DNA of 64,000 nucleotides from Henningerozyma blattae CBS 6284 (GCF_000315915.1 NC_020188.1:265501-329500); one strand, 5' to 3'; positions 9,714-23,620 are shown, counted from the first letter of the stretch. Numbers and translations are program-made. Notes: generated by a model from the letters alone, not told the origin.

Positions 9714-10342
9714 TCATCATGATTTTGCTATTTACATTTGTTATTTGTGTATTACCTACAATTATTACTGTTATTTCACCATCTCTCCATATTTTTATAG
9801 ATAGAACTAACTATGTACTATATAAATCCAATCATATAGTTAACAATCACCTATTGCGATATGGATTAGTAATATATTTTTTTCATATACACGAGTGTAT
9901 CATATATAAAAGTTCTGTATAAAAAAATATTAAACGCTATCTAATTAAATAAGTTATTTTTGTTAAGCGAGTGTTTAATACTATTAAAATAATATAAAGT
10001 TCAATTTAAATGGAACATGCAGTTATCATTAGGATTATTTAATTAAGGTTTTTAAAGTTGGATATATTTTTCAATATTGCTTTTAATTTATGTTATTTTT
10101 ATTTTGAAAATGAAAGAGACATCTCATTATAAATATGCTAGTGCCGTAAGCTTGTATTTTTTTAGTTTTATAATGTTCTATTAGCCTTTTTTTATGGTTT
10201 TTTATTTATTTTTTTTTAATTTTTTTTTCAGATCAGTTTAAAATACATTTACTTTGTACTATAATAAATCTATATTTTGAAGGTTCAGAAGTATAATGCA
10301 GTAAGTTTATATTTATTTAGAACTTGACTTAAAAAAGTTTCA
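9714..10342. other. Convergent intergenic region between PLP2 and UBP8
   Basis: Very AT-rich, no recognisable gene. An open frame of 67 codons at 9719-9922 is hydrophobic but looks like chance in AT-rich DNA. T-runs around 10150-10230 may serve as transcript ends for both genes. Confidence 0.5.
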
Positions 10343-11794
10343 TTAATTAAATTGCCTTATGGTATATATCAAAAGGTATGCTTGTTCTTTCAACATTTGC
10401 TCCAGAGGAACTTTCATAACTACTGAATCGTTAAATTGGTACCATACACCGTCTGCAGTTTTTGTATATGTGATGTAATGACCTTCATTCACTGTTCCTC
10501 TATGAGTAACAATCCCGGTTAATTCATAAATCATATCTGGGGTACTTTTATTCGTTTTTTCATTCAAATTTGTTGGATCAGTATCTGGTGTTGGTGCTGT
10601 ACAAAATGATTTCATATTTAAATGCAAGGGAAATTCTACAAAATCATTTATTTTTACACTTGAACCAGTAATTAAATGTTCAAATCTCTTTAATTGTATC
10701 ACCATTATTGGGGCTAGTTTCAAAATGCTTAGTTGCCTATTTGCATCTTGTGATTTGTTACACTTTTTACAATTATAAGTGAAATCATGCAATCGTTCTG
10801 TTCTATGAAAGCTTTCTAAACATTCATAAAGAGTAGATTTTCCTTTAACATCTAATGAAAGATCCATGTATGGATCTATTGTTGTTTGAGACTGTGCTTT
10901 GCATTCTGAACATGATATTATACTTTTTAAGAAGCCTTGAAATATGGTATGCGGTAAGCAATTGCATAAGTGAAGATGCTCTTTACTGCTATTACCGTTT
11001 ACCATTGTTTTAAAATCTGTACCATTCATTTCTTGTTTATTTGTATCATGAATTTCATTTAACTTATAATCATTATGCATTTGATTTAATATAAATTGTA
11101 AAAATTCATGGGCATCTTGCTGAGTGTAACCTGCCAAATTTTTATTTACTCTCCATGAACAATTCAAAATATCCACTAGACCTTCATTTGGAGTTGTCTT
11201 TTTATTTCCATACGTTTCTGAAATTATATTATCTATTGCACACGACATGCATTTCATAGGATCTTGAATTTTACAATAGTTATAGTGAACACCTTTCATA
11301 GAAAGATCAACAAATAAGGGGTTATGCATCAGACATTGTAGAATACTACTCATATAACATGTAGAACCCATATTTACCAACCCTTTTAAACCATGTGCCT
11401 GAGTTAATGTCGGAATTGATGTTTCATTGGATATTCTATTCCAATATTTTTGAATTTTTGGAGTTAAAAGTAATTCTTCAACAAACACATAATCATTACA
11501 ATGAAAACAATATAAAAGGCCGTTTAAAGAATTTACACCAAATGGATGATTTGTTGATTTATAATGATTCATGGAATGTGAGCCGTTCCAGCAGCCACAA
11601 TTACCACATTGGATACAAAGAAACGAGGTACCATTGTTTAATTGATGACATTCAGAACAAATCATTGTATATCTCAATTTATCTTGAACGGAGGTTCTTG
11701 AAAGTGTAGATTTGGTAGAGTAATACACTGTTAAAAATTCATCTTTCTTCGAATTATTACTAAATATTTCAGTCAAATGCTGACATTCTACCAT
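10343..11794 (-). CDS. UBP8: Ubiquitin protease of the SAGA deubiquitinating module
   Basis: Homologue of S. cerevisiae Ubp8 (YMR223W), which removes ubiquitin from histone H2B as part of SAGA with Sgf11, Sus1 and Sgf73. An N-terminal ZnF-UBP domain (residues 1-110) shows its Cys/His pairs (C4/H6, CSECH, CIQCGNCGCW, H73, H77, H83, CFHC). The USP catalytic domain starts at GLVNMGSTCYMSS with catalytic C146, the same number as in S. cerevisiae. A finger region has CSEC and CKKC pairs, and the His box NEGHYITYTK lies near the end, followed by WYQFNDSVV. 483 residues against 471. All catalytic residues are present. Confidence 0.96.
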   Translation of the reverse strand: MVECQHLTEIFSNNSKKDEFLTVYYSTKSTLSRTSVQDKLRYTMICSECHQLNNGTSFLCIQCGNCGCWNGSHSMNHYKSTNHPFGVNSLNGLLYCFHCNDYVFVEELLLTPKIQKYWNRISNETSIPTLTQAHGLKGLVNMGSTCYMSSILQCLMHNPLFVDLSMKGVHYNYCKIQDPMKCMSCAIDNIISETYGNKKTTPNEGLVDILNCSWRVNKNLAGYTQQDAHEFLQFILNQMHNDYKLNEIHDTNKQEMNGTDFKTMVNGNSSKEHLHLCNCLPHTIFQGFLKSIISCSECKAQSQTTIDPYMDLSLDVKGKSTLYECLESFHRTERLHDFTYNCKKCNKSQDANRQLSILKLAPIMVIQLKRFEHLITGSSVKINDFVEFPLHLNMKSFCTAPTPDTDPTNLNEKTNKSTPDMIYELTGIVTHRGTVNEGHYITYTKTADGVWYQFNDSVVMKVPLEQMLKEQAYLLIYTIRQFN

Positions 11795-12678
11795 TTTCTT
11801 CTTTTGAAGTCTAATATTTTTTTTTTTAGCTTAATTCAATCTTAGACTGTGATAGGTTATATTTTAAATTTTTAACAATATGTATACTTTGTCTAATTGT
11901 TGGTAAATAATCTAGGTTATTTTTAGAGGGTTCCTGATCTTGATCTACGTGAAGTCTATATAGGATAGAAAAAAAAAGGCAATTAATCTGTAAATATCAA
12001 AAAATCCACTCCAATACCACTATTACTAATACTCTACAATTTGTAGAGTTGCTAATTACAGAATATGCCAATTAAGCTTCGAAAATGCTTGAAAAATTAT
12101 TTGATCAGAGAACTCCGGATGATTTTAGTATTATTTTTTTTCTTCTAAATCTTGAAATTCTGCCTTATTTAGTCAGTAGTGAAAAAAAATAAAAAAATAA
12201 AAAAAAGAGGCAAAATACAAATCAATAGTAAAACTATAGTGAAATGTACTCTAAAGTATAGATTGAAGGAATAAATTATATATTATTATGCCAGATTAGG
12301 GCAATTAATTATTCAAACCACAATGACGTTCTTTATATATATATATATTGTTTATTCTAGTGCTTTTTATTTCTTAACATTTCTTGCTTGAAGAATGATT
12401 GGTTTAGTTTTTTGATACCAATTAGTTTTGCCGAGATTAGGTAAGAAACTCTCATCACCAACCTAGTAATGTTTTATGAACAAATATGCCATTCATTAGT
12501 CATAAGTAGAAATTGAACTGTGATGCCAATCTAACTGCATCTGACAATATATTTAAGGGCAACTCGGAATTACTTGAGAAATTACTGTTTTTGTCTGATT
12601 CGTTAGCAATTGCTATTATATATGAAGTGTTTTCGCATCTATTCCTATCTATTGTATTAGTTCATAATATTAGCAATA
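11795..12678. other. Divergent promoter region of UBP8 and FSH2
   Basis: 884 bases without a gene. It contains A/T runs (12180-12205), an (AT) tract near 12335-12350, and nothing that resembles a tRNA. YMR218C-YMR221C are absent from this position. Confidence 0.5.
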
Positions 12679-13347
12679 ATGCCTAAACGTATTTTAATGT
12701 TACATGGTTTGGCGCAAACTGGTGAATATTTCTCCTCTAAGACTAAGAACTTTCGTATTGAATTAGAAAAGCTAGGATATAGCTTATACTATCCTACAGC
12801 CCCCAATAAATATTCTGCAGCAGATTTGCCTGAAGAAATAGGGTCCGCTGACAGTAGTACCAATGAATCACATGAAGTTACAGCATGGATAGAGGACGAT
12901 TTAATTAATGAAAGCTACAATTTACCACAAACTACAATTACCTTTTTACACGACTATGTTATAGAGAATGGTCCATTTGAGGGAATAATAGGATTTAGTC
13001 AAGGTGCCGGCGTTGCAGGCTTCTTGGTTACAGATTTTAATAAATTGCTAGGTTTGACCAAAGAAGAACAACCACCTTTGAAATTTTTCATGTCCTTTAG
13101 TGGGTTTCGATTCAGACCCGATAAGTATCAAGAACAGTACGATAACCATCCAATAAGCATACCTTCGTTACATGTAAGGGGTGATCTAGATACAATAACA
13201 TCTAGTGCTAAAGTTGATGCCCTATACAATTCATGCAATGTTGAGAATAGAACCAAAATGATACATAAAGGTGGTCACTATGTTCCAACATCTAGAGGTG
13301 TAATTAAAAAAATGATAGACTGGTTACAAGCGGTTAATAAATATTAG
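12679..13347 (+). CDS. FSH2: Serine hydrolase of the FSH family
   Basis: A small alpha/beta hydrolase most like S. cerevisiae Fsh2 (YMR222C): same length class (222 against 223), same start (PKRILMLHGLAQTGEYF) and same end region (GGHYVPTSRG). Catalytic Ser is in GFSQGAG (S107), the acid in GDLDTITS and the His in GGHYVP. Predicted cytosolic; the natural substrate of Fsh2 is not known. FSH2 and FSH3 (YOR280C) are related; here a single copy lies where both tracks would place one. The sequence favours FSH2. Confidence 0.9.
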   Translation: MPKRILMLHGLAQTGEYFSSKTKNFRIELEKLGYSLYYPTAPNKYSAADLPEEIGSADSSTNESHEVTAWIEDDLINESYNLPQTTITFLHDYVIENGPFEGIIGFSQGAGVAGFLVTDFNKLLGLTKEEQPPLKFFMSFSGFRFRPDKYQEQYDNHPISIPSLHVRGDLDTITSSAKVDALYNSCNVENRTKMIHKGGHYVPTSRGVIKKMIDWLQAVNKY

Positions 13348-13623
13348 AATACATTGATTTATTTACTTGTATAGAACAAATTTTTATAGAAATTTGTTTA
13401 CCATATAGAAATAAGACACTGCAGCATTTTTCTTTTAATATATATGAAATCGTATTAGCGTCGGAAAACAGAGAAAATACCCTGTAATATATTAAACTTG
13501 AGCTTAAATATGATTAGTTATTTTAATTTATGAAGAACCAAAATATTTTTCTTTACAACATATAGTTCTTAAATTATTACAATATTCTTTTTTCATAGTT
13601 TTGCTTAGCTAATCTTAAAAAAA

Positions 13624-14472
13624 ATGCTTCAAACAGAACAAGATTATAATCAGGAAATGACAAACGGTACAACTATTTCGGTTGCTAGTACATCACCTAT
13701 AAACCAGCAAGGTATTATTTCTGATAAAGATTGGAATTTACATGCATCAAATGTATCTATGCTAAGTGAGCTAAAGAAAAAGCAAAAGGAATTGCAATTG
13801 AATATTGAAGCTTTTTCTAGTACTGTTCCATATTTGGAATATGAAAACTATAATGAATATTACGTTTTAAAGACCTTCAAAAGAGGAAAATCAATTAGTG
13901 GAATAGTGGATTTAGAACAATTAAAGAACAATCAATACGGAGATTATTATGAAAAAATTACATACGATCATTTAAAGGTAAATGATAAGAATGAATCCAA
14001 GATTTCATCTCATGAATCATCATTGAATGTTTCTCCAATAATAGAGAGTAATGAACCCAAAAATACTGATACAATTACACCATCATCTATTGATAATAAA
14101 GCTAACGAACCTCCAGATTCAATAATGACTAGAATACGAACAAGAACAAGAGGCAATAAATCTAATGACAGACAAATGGTAAAACCTGAACTGAAAGCCA
14201 AAATCCAGAATTCCAGCAATACTATAAAGAATACAGCTACCTCGAAACCTATCAATTCTCTATATGAAGTTATCGTGCCCAAGGATAAATTTCCTGAAAG
14301 AAGATCAGATTGGATATTGCCACAAAGGAAAAGGTATGTTATGAAAGCCACAAGGAACAGCACTCCAAAAGTTCCATATATTACTATATCCCGATTATTT
14401 AAAGTTCCAAAGATTGAAAGATTAATCAATAGTAAACAACAATCGAAAAAGATAAAAAGATCCAAACGATAA
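13624..14472 (+). CDS. RFM1: Probable Rfm1, Sum1-Hst1 repressor linker (assigned mainly by position)
   Basis: A 282-residue protein of low complexity without a domain I can name with certainty. Residues 1-40 are polar. A better-ordered block (MLSELKKKQKELQLNIEAF to YYVLKTFKRGKSISG) spans about 42-95, the middle is Ser/Asn-rich, and the C-terminus is strongly basic with RRSDWILPQRKRY and KKIKRSKR. It sits after PLP2 and FSH2 and before GUA1 on the + strand, the position and orientation of S. cerevisiae RFM1 (YOR279C). Rfm1 links the DNA-binding repressor Sum1 to the deacetylase Hst1 at mid-sporulation genes. I rely on synteny and the basic, disordered character; another fast-evolving nuclear protein remains possible. 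Confidence 0.6.
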   Translation: MLQTEQDYNQEMTNGTTISVASTSPINQQGIISDKDWNLHASNVSMLSELKKKQKELQLNIEAFSSTVPYLEYENYNEYYVLKTFKRGKSISGIVDLEQLKNNQYGDYYEKITYDHLKVNDKNESKISSHESSLNVSPIIESNEPKNTDTITPSSIDNKANEPPDSIMTRIRTRTRGNKSNDRQMVKPELKAKIQNSSNTIKNTATSKPINSLYEVIVPKDKFPERRSDWILPQRKRYVMKATRNSTPKVPYITISRLFKVPKIERLINSKQQSKKIKRSKR

Positions 14473-14688
14473 CCCGTATTAATTATCTTTCTATTAATAA
14501 TATTCTTTCAAATGTAATTCAATCACTCTCATTTAGGTTCAAATAATGCAGTTAATTTTTTATTCCCTTTATATATATTTAAGTAAAAACTAACTATGAG
14601 TATTTATATATTATACAGTAAATGATTTGTTTTTGAGTAGATAAGATAATCAAAAAAAAATTGAAATGAGCAAAATGGAATTAATTAA

Positions 14689-16266
14689 TTATTCCCATTC
14701 TACAGTGGCAGGTGGTTTAGAAGTGATATCATAGACAACTCTAGCTACACCATCAACTTCATTAACGATTCTTGAAGAAACCTTCTTTAAGAAAGCGTGA
14801 TCGAATGGGAACCAATCACAAGTCATAAAATCAGTAGTTTCGATAGCTCTTAAAGCAATGACTTGGTCATAGACTCTGTTATCACCTTGGACACCGACAG
14901 TCTTGACAGGTAATAAACAAGCAAAGGCTTGAGAAATCTTGTCATACAAGCCATGTTTTCTAATTTCTTCAATGTAGATAGAATCCGCATGTCTTGCGAT
15001 AGCAACTTGTTCCTTTGTGACTTCACCTAAAACACGAATAGCAATACCTGGACCTGGGAAAGGATGTCTCCAGACTAATTCGTGAGAAATTCCCAATAAT
15101 TCACCTAAGTGTCTGACTTCATCTTTAAACAATTCTCTTAATGGTTCAATCAATTGTAGTTTCATGTCGTCTAATAACCCACCTACGTTGTGATGAGTCT
15201 TGATAGTTTGAGAAGGACCTTTAAATGAGATGGATTCAATGACATCTGGGTATAAAGTACCTTGTAATAAAAATTTAATTTCTTGACCATCTTTTGGTTT
15301 AATTAAAGCAGCTTCTCTTTCAAAAACATGAATAAAAGTGTGACCAATGATTTTTCTCTTTTGTTCTGGATCAGTAACACCTTTCAATTTAGACAAAAAT
15401 TCTTCAGAAGCATCTACAACTTTCAAATTGATACCTAAACCATCAACTAAAGTTTTCTTGACATTCTTGGCTTCGTCTAATCTTAAAACACCGTTGTCGA
15501 CTAAAATGGCATGGAATCTGTCACCGATAGCTTCAGTCATCAATTTGGAAGCGACAGTGGAGTCAACACCACCAGAGACGGCACCAATAACTTCAGCAGT
15601 TGGACCAACTAAATCTCTGATTCTTTGAATTTCTGAATCAATGAAGTTTTCCATAGTCCAATTTTGTTTAGTTTTACATAAGTTAACAGCGAAGTTCTTC
15701 AATAAAACCTTACCTAAAGTAGAATGGGTAACTTCAGGGTGGAATTGAATACCATAAATTGGTTTAGTTTCGTGAACGACACCACAGTATGGAGAGTTAT
15801 CAGAAGTAGCAATAACTTTGAAGTTGGTTGGTAACCCATGCAATTTATCACCATGAGACATCCAAACTCTGGAGTTGTCGACACCTTGGAATAATGGATC
15901 GTCTTTGGTTAAAACATTCAAAGTGGCAGGTCCATATTCTCTCTTTTCACCTCTACCAACTTGCTTACCGTTAATCCAAGCTAATTCTTGCATACCGTAA
16001 CAGATACCCAAGATTGGGACGTTTAAATCAAAAACAGCATGGTCAACGTGAGGAGCATCTTCAGCATAGACGGAGTATGGACCACCAGACAAGATAACAC
16101 CCTTTGGAGTCCAACCTAATTCAGAAATCTTTTGAGTACATGGTAGCATTTCAGCATAGACATTGAATTCTCTTAATCTTCTTGTAATTAAGTGAGAATA
16201 TTGAGAACCGAAGTCCAACACTAAGATAGTGTCGAACATGTTAGAGACTTGTTCTACAGAGACCAT
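14689..16266 (-). CDS. GUA1: GMP synthase (glutamine-hydrolysing)
   Basis: Homologue of S. cerevisiae Gua1 (YMR217W), converting XMP, ATP and glutamine to GMP in the last step of guanine nucleotide synthesis. The class I glutaminase domain has the nucleophile in ILGICYGMQ (C89) and the His-Glu pair in QFHPEVTHS (H176, E178). The ATP pyrophosphatase domain has the P-loop SGGVDS (231-236). The C-terminal dimerisation domain ends [12 protein letters not shown], the standard family end. 525 residues, the same as the S. cerevisiae enzyme. Its coding GC is higher than its neighbours', consistent with high expression. The promoter carries RRPE, PAC, GAGTCA and CACGTG words. Confidence 0.98.
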   Translation of the reverse strand: MVSVEQVSNMFDTILVLDFGSQYSHLITRRLREFNVYAEMLPCTQKISELGWTPKGVILSGGPYSVYAEDAPHVDHAVFDLNVPILGICYGMQELAWINGKQVGRGEKREYGPATLNVLTKDDPLFQGVDNSRVWMSHGDKLHGLPTNFKVIATSDNSPYCGVVHETKPIYGIQFHPEVTHSTLGKVLLKNFAVNLCKTKQNWTMENFIDSEIQRIRDLVGPTAEVIGAVSGGVDSTVASKLMTEAIGDRFHAILVDNGVLRLDEAKNVKKTLVDGLGINLKVVDASEEFLSKLKGVTDPEQKRKIIGHTFIHVFEREAALIKPKDGQEIKFLLQGTLYPDVIESISFKGPSQTIKTHHNVGGLLDDMKLQLIEPLRELFKDEVRHLGELLGISHELVWRHPFPGPGIAIRVLGEVTKEQVAIARHADSIYIEEIRKHGLYDKISQAFACLLPVKTVGVQGDNRVYDQVIALRAIETTDFMTCDWFPFDHAFLKKVSSRIVNEVDGVARVVYDITSKPPATVEWE

Positions 16267-16576
16267 TGTTGATTGTTTATTTGGGTGACTGACTTGATTT
16301 GATTGTGTTGAACAAAAAATAACTAAAAAATAATTAAAGTAATATAAAATGAACTTTATATAAAATACAAAAAAAACTTCTCCCCAATAAACTATCTAAA
16401 AATGTCTAAAAAAAAAAAAAAAAAAAATTTAAAAGAAAAGAAAAAAAAAGAAGAGATGAGATGAGATGAGTTAAGTTAAATTTGCAAGATCCAGTTATTT
16501 ACAACTGTGGAGAGATGCCTCCAGATAGAAAAATTGTATACTATTTATACAAGGGTCAAAAGTGAAATTTCAACGA

Positions 16577-16598
16577 TGAAAAATTTTCATCTCATCGC
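16577..16598 (-). promoter_or_regulatory. Adjacent RRPE and PAC elements upstream of GUA1
   Basis: TGAAAAATTTTCA at 16577-16589 followed one base later by CTCATCGC (PAC on the - strand) at 16591-16598, about 310-330 bases before the GUA1 start. This tight pair is the signature of ribosome-biogenesis-type regulation in S. cerevisiae and would link GMP supply to growth rate. Confidence 0.7.
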
Positions 16599-16668
16599 GT
16601 TCCAAAAAGGAAACCACGAAGAAAAAACCCCCGCCGCACGTGATTGGATAATTTCAAGAATGCAGAAC

Positions 16669-16674
16669 GAGTCA
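16669..16674. promoter_or_regulatory. Gcn4/Bas1-type core (GAGTCA)
   Basis: The hexamer GAGTCA is the reverse complement of TGACTC, the core bound by Gcn4 and Bas1, which control purine and amino-acid genes. It lies 400 bases upstream of GUA1. A short motif, so only suggestive. Confidence 0.35.
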
Positions 16675-16951
16675 GCGAACATGGTCATGCAGTATTCACA
16701 TATATAATTGGCATATACGTATATCAGGTGATAGCCACCGCAACATGAAAAGCTTGTCTATGGATTTATTGAAACAAAGTATATAATAATGCCGGTTAAT
16801 AATGCTACTGGCGTGCACGTGGCTGCATCAGGGCTAAGCTTAGCACACTTACATTGCAAAAATACCATTTCTAAATTCTTGAATCTCAAGTATTGAGTAG
16901 TGCTAAATGCAAAAAAATGACTAAGCTAATAATCACTGGTCTAGCAACCAG

Positions 16952-17058
16952 AACCCTAGTGGTTCCAACCCTAACTGCATGAACCCTAAGCCCTATATAT
17001 TTCCGCATTTTACCTCAAAATACGTCATCTCATCACTTAATAAACTTAGCTAACCCTA
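16952..17058. promoter_or_regulatory. Cluster of four Tbf1-type AACCCTA motifs
   Basis: AACCCTA at 16952-16958, AACCCTAA at 16967-16974 and 16982-16989, and AACCCTA at 17052-17058, all in the same orientation. This is the telomere-repeat-like core bound by Tbf1, which in S. cerevisiae opens promoters, mainly of snoRNA genes. The cluster is about 600-700 bases from both GUA1 and SKY1. Confidence 0.6.
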
Positions 17059-17632
17059 GGATTCCTAACGAGTAAACCCCGACCTTCCCTACGGATGTTT
17101 CTGTGCGAGCCCGGCTGTGAATTCCGCAAAACACGCTCTGTATGATTTTTCGTTCATTGTTTTTGGCCTTGAGTTTTCGTTTTCAAAGTCGAATTAGAAT
17201 TTACAGTCAAATGGAAGGAACCACAACGTCAATTTGTCAAAATGGTAAAATACAACAATACCGTTTTATCATATCAATAATATTATTTTAAGAAATATAT
17301 TTGGGAAAAAATATATTTAGAGAGAAACATTCATTTACCTAATGGAACATTAGGCTTTTGTCTTTAGTTTCACACGTAAGTTCCAGTCGAATTAGAATTT
17401 AAAAAGAATAAACCATTTCTCAATAAAAACTGTAACTTGTTTGACCTTTTAATAGAAACATCATTACTTAATTATTCTTTAATTTGTTACCACTTAATTG
17501 CTATTTTTTATTTTTTTGATTTTGTTGTCTTATAATAGTAAATAAAGGAAAGAATAAAGAGAGAAGAAAAAAGAAAATAACATTGACAAGAAATTTTTCA
17601 GATTTATCCTTCATAATTACCACGACTAATAG

Positions 17633-20140
<2,508 letters not shown>

Positions 20141-21030
20141 GCATTTATTTTAACTTTTTATCCTTTTTTTTCCTTTCATCTACACTCATCTCTTACTCAC
20201 TTGATTTACCAATTTGACTGTAATTTAAACTGCCTGTGTTTTATATTTTATTTTTTTTCTCTATCTAATATTACTCTTTATTTTTAGAGATCGGTTATTC
20301 TTATTCTATTCAATATTGTATTTTCCTTCTCATGTTAATCTATTTTATCTTTTTTTTCATTTTATTCATATAAAACACTATATGCTATTTTCTTTTAAGG
20401 TTTATTTTTTGTTTTTCCCATTCGATTGTATTATGATAAATTTATTGATTTACTGTTGAAATATATTCACTGTAACTTCCTAATTTTCAGAACTTGTATC
20501 TTACACAATATTCAGATACATTCAGGCAACATTTTTTTAATTTTATCTCTATAGTTAATTCTTATATTGTTGTTTTTTTTTACCTATGTATTTTTCTAAA
20601 ATTCTGTTTTTATAATAGAAATTATTCGTTTTATTATTGATTGCGTTGAAGACAGAGTTTCAAGTGGAACTTAATTATATCTATTGGCAAAAATGGTATA
20701 ACATAACTATAGTTATGAGATCTAATATTAAAGTTACAATTTTACTATAAAAATATAATGATATACAACTACTCAGATATACAGTATATATATGTACAAT
20801 AAATATGTGTAAAAAGTAGATTAATTGAAAAACCTGGTAAAATAAAAACAATATACGAAATAAAGTAATGAAAAAATCTTAGGTAAACATTTATCCTCTA
20901 AAAAAAGTTTTAAGTTACAATTCGAATATTTGAATGCTCTAAGAAAAACAAAAATAAAATATCATATGATATCTAGATGTGAAAATAATACAAGTTGATG
21001 AATGAAAAATAAAAATAAAGGAAAAAAAAA
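20141..21030. other. Convergent intergenic region between SKY1 and GAS3
   Basis: 890 bases, strongly T-rich on the + strand after SKY1 (20141-20640) and A-rich before GAS3. No gene seen. One ARS-core-like word (TTTTATATTTT at 20239-20249) is present but expected by chance in such sequence. Confidence 0.5.
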
Positions 21031-22638
21031 TTATATTATTAAGGCAAATAAAGCAGTTACAACCATAAAGAAAAACGAACCATTGTTATTAAATTTCAAA
21101 TTAGTGGCATCACCTTTACTTAATTTTGTGGAATTTGAAACGCTTTTAGAAGCTGATTTTATAACCTTGCTGGATTTTCCTGTTGATTTGCTTTTACTTG
21201 AAGAGATACCTGATGATTTAGAAATGGAAGATGACGATTTAGAAGTAGTGTTAGAAAACGTAACGTTAGAGATGACTGACGAAGTAGCTGCTAATTTCAC
21301 ATTGTTCAATGTATTTGATGGGTCATATGATAAAGTAGCAGAAACATCATTACCATCAGTATCCTTAACATTATATTTAAGTGTAGATGGCGGTGTGTAA
21401 TCAGACAAAATAGAGCCAACGTTTGTAGCATTCAAACCATTTTTAATCATTTTTGAAATATCAGCAGGTTGTTTTGGTATCGTAAAATTCGAAGTTCCAA
21501 AATTCGAATAAATCTTTTTAATAGCATTAGCATCGCATTTATAAATAGAACGACCGGCAACTTGTGATTCTTTTGTAGATGGTAAAGAAATATCTTTAAT
21601 TTTATCTTGTAAATTGGTGAAGTCTTCTAAATAACTAATTGAATTATCATCATCATCAATTTGGACCAAACCATAGTTATTAGCTTCTTGTGCATATTCG
21701 TAGACTAACCCACCAGAGAACAAATTAACTAACCCACCATATAAACCTTCAGTAACTTCATCAAAAGTTCTTGGAGAATTTGCATTACAGCCATATTCAG
21801 AAAATACTAAAGGTATAACAGCATCTGAGAATGTAGAATTTAATTTATCGTAGCCTGAAGTAGTCCAATCAGATTGGCCTGAGCACCAATCATATGTATT
21901 CAAACCAAAGAAATCAGATCTAGATGTGTCTAAATCAGAATTAACAGTTTTACCATCCAAGGAATTACATTGTAAATATTTGAAAGTGGCTAATCTTAGA
22001 TCAACTTGATTAGCAGCAGCATACCCGACTGGAATTGGTCTATCTGCATTTTTAGCAATATATTGTTTCATATCTCTTTGGACAGCACGAACATAGGCTG
22101 GATCAATTTCAGCATAATCTTCTTCGTCATTAATTACTTCATTACCAGATATGAATCCCAAAACATTTGGATAATTTTTAAAAGCTTCAATAAATTTGAA
22201 AACTCTTGTTAAATATTGTGAATTATAACTACCTGATGGGTCAGCTCTATTCAAATTTTCACCATCATTACCAGAATTAACATCCAATACGACATAAATA
22301 CCAGCATCATTTAAAATAGTCATACATTCATCGTGGTTGACATCTGGGTTTAAGGTATAGATTCTGACAGTGTTAATACCTAATTGTTGGAATGCGAAAG
22401 CGTCTCTAGCACAAATGTCTGGATCTGATAAAACATCATTTGTTGAGTCAGGATCATAACCTGAAGAACCACCTGGCTGGTAATCAATACCATTCATAAA
22501 AAAAATTTCATTTTCGGAAACATCATTATCAGAAGATGCTGGTTTAATAAAACGATAATTCTTAATATGAATTGGATAAATTGCATTAACAGAGGTTAAT
22601 GATAACGTTAGGGCAGCCAATAAGTTTTTTGAAACCAT
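21031..22638 (-). CDS. GAS3: GPI-anchored glucanosyltransferase-like cell-wall protein (GH72)
   Basis: Homologue of S. cerevisiae Gas3 (YMR215W), of the GH72 beta-1,3-glucanosyltransferase family that elongates wall glucan; S. cerevisiae Gas3 is reported to lack detectable activity. A signal peptide covers residues 1-19 (to SVNA). The GH72 domain has FFMNGIDYQPGG near 46-57, the acid/base in SGNE (E167) and the nucleophile in FSEYGCN (E281), so both glutamates are present. A Cys-containing region (YKCDAN) follows, then a Ser/Lys-rich linker, then a hydrophobic tail (GSFFFMVVTALFALII) as a GPI-attachment signal. There is no long Cys-rich CBM43 module of the Gas1 type. 535 residues against 524. 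Confidence 0.93.
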   Translation of the reverse strand: MVSKNLLAALTLSLTSVNAIYPIHIKNYRFIKPASSDNDVSENEIFFMNGIDYQPGGSSGYDPDSTNDVLSDPDICARDAFAFQQLGINTVRIYTLNPDVNHDECMTILNDAGIYVVLDVNSGNDGENLNRADPSGSYNSQYLTRVFKFIEAFKNYPNVLGFISGNEVINDEEDYAEIDPAYVRAVQRDMKQYIAKNADRPIPVGYAAANQVDLRLATFKYLQCNSLDGKTVNSDLDTSRSDFFGLNTYDWCSGQSDWTTSGYDKLNSTFSDAVIPLVFSEYGCNANSPRTFDEVTEGLYGGLVNLFSGGLVYEYAQEANNYGLVQIDDDDNSISYLEDFTNLQDKIKDISLPSTKESQVAGRSIYKCDANAIKKIYSNFGTSNFTIPKQPADISKMIKNGLNATNVGSILSDYTPPSTLKYNVKDTDGNDVSATLSYDPSNTLNNVKLAATSSVISNVTFSNTTSKSSSSISKSSGISSSKSKSTGKSSKVIKSASKSVSNSTKLSKGDATNLKFNNNGSFFFMVVTALFALII

Positions 22639-23620
22639 TTTAAGTTTATTATAACAAAAATTGTTTGATTATTTGATTTATTGTTTTTATACTTTTTTGA
22701 TTATTGTAAAATTTCAACTATATAAATAATTCAATGTGTCAAGACTTTTAAAAGCATCCCAAAGCTATCAAGAAATGTCTTGGTACTTTGGTCAGTATAT
22801 ATATTTGATCAAAATATCTATTAATCATAACAAATTGATAATTTAACGATGACTTCAATTGTTTGTTTTGAATTGTATATTGTTTTCCTTACCATAGCAA
22901 GCTGGAGAATGATTAATAGAATTCTCCCCACATGTGTTATTTCCTAAATTGTCGAATTTTTTATATTTTCGCGTCTTTCGCGTTTGTTTGTTTACTAAAC
23001 AAATGCTCTCATCGTGAAAATTTAATTATGCCAATTACTTCAATGATATTATCAAAATTAATTTTCTACGTAGGATTGGCATGTGCCATCCAGGCATGGA
23101 AAACAAGGTGTGCCTTAAATACTTTTTAGGTCATTAGCACGTAAATTAGATTACTACTGAACATCATGGCAAATTTTGAATACTTTACATATAATTAATT
23201 GTAAAAAAAAATATACACTCGCAGCGAACCAATAGTTACAACTGAATATAATACCCGAGAGCATCATATATCGTAAAAACTAGATTACACCCCATAAAGG
23301 AGTAACGAGCATTGAAGAAGTCAAGATAGACCATCATTTTTCTACTTCCAGCCATTTGTGCGAATTGACATACGGAGGTGTTAATGTCAGGGCGTGGTAT
23401 TCCGGAAGGGTAGTTAAAATATGTGGTCTCTTTAAAACGAGTGGAAGAAAAAAATGTAAATTAGCTGTTAAACTTGAAAAAAGTTCAATGCGTCGTTTTT
23501 ATACTTTCCTGATAGCCAAAAAAATTTCAAAAAAGTTTCAAAAGATTTCAAGTGAAAAAGTCGGAAAAAAAAAGCGAAAATTTCAGGCCGATGCTGGTGC
23601 TGGAAATTTCGCGGTAAAAC

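Noticed and set aside
9719..9922. 67-codon hydrophobic frame after PLP2
   Set aside because: Composition is that of translated AT-rich DNA; it starts six bases after the PLP2 stop with no promoter or homologue.
20239..20249. ARS-consensus-like TTTTATATTTT
   Set aside because: Such 11-mers are frequent by chance in T-rich intergenic DNA; there is no supporting element.
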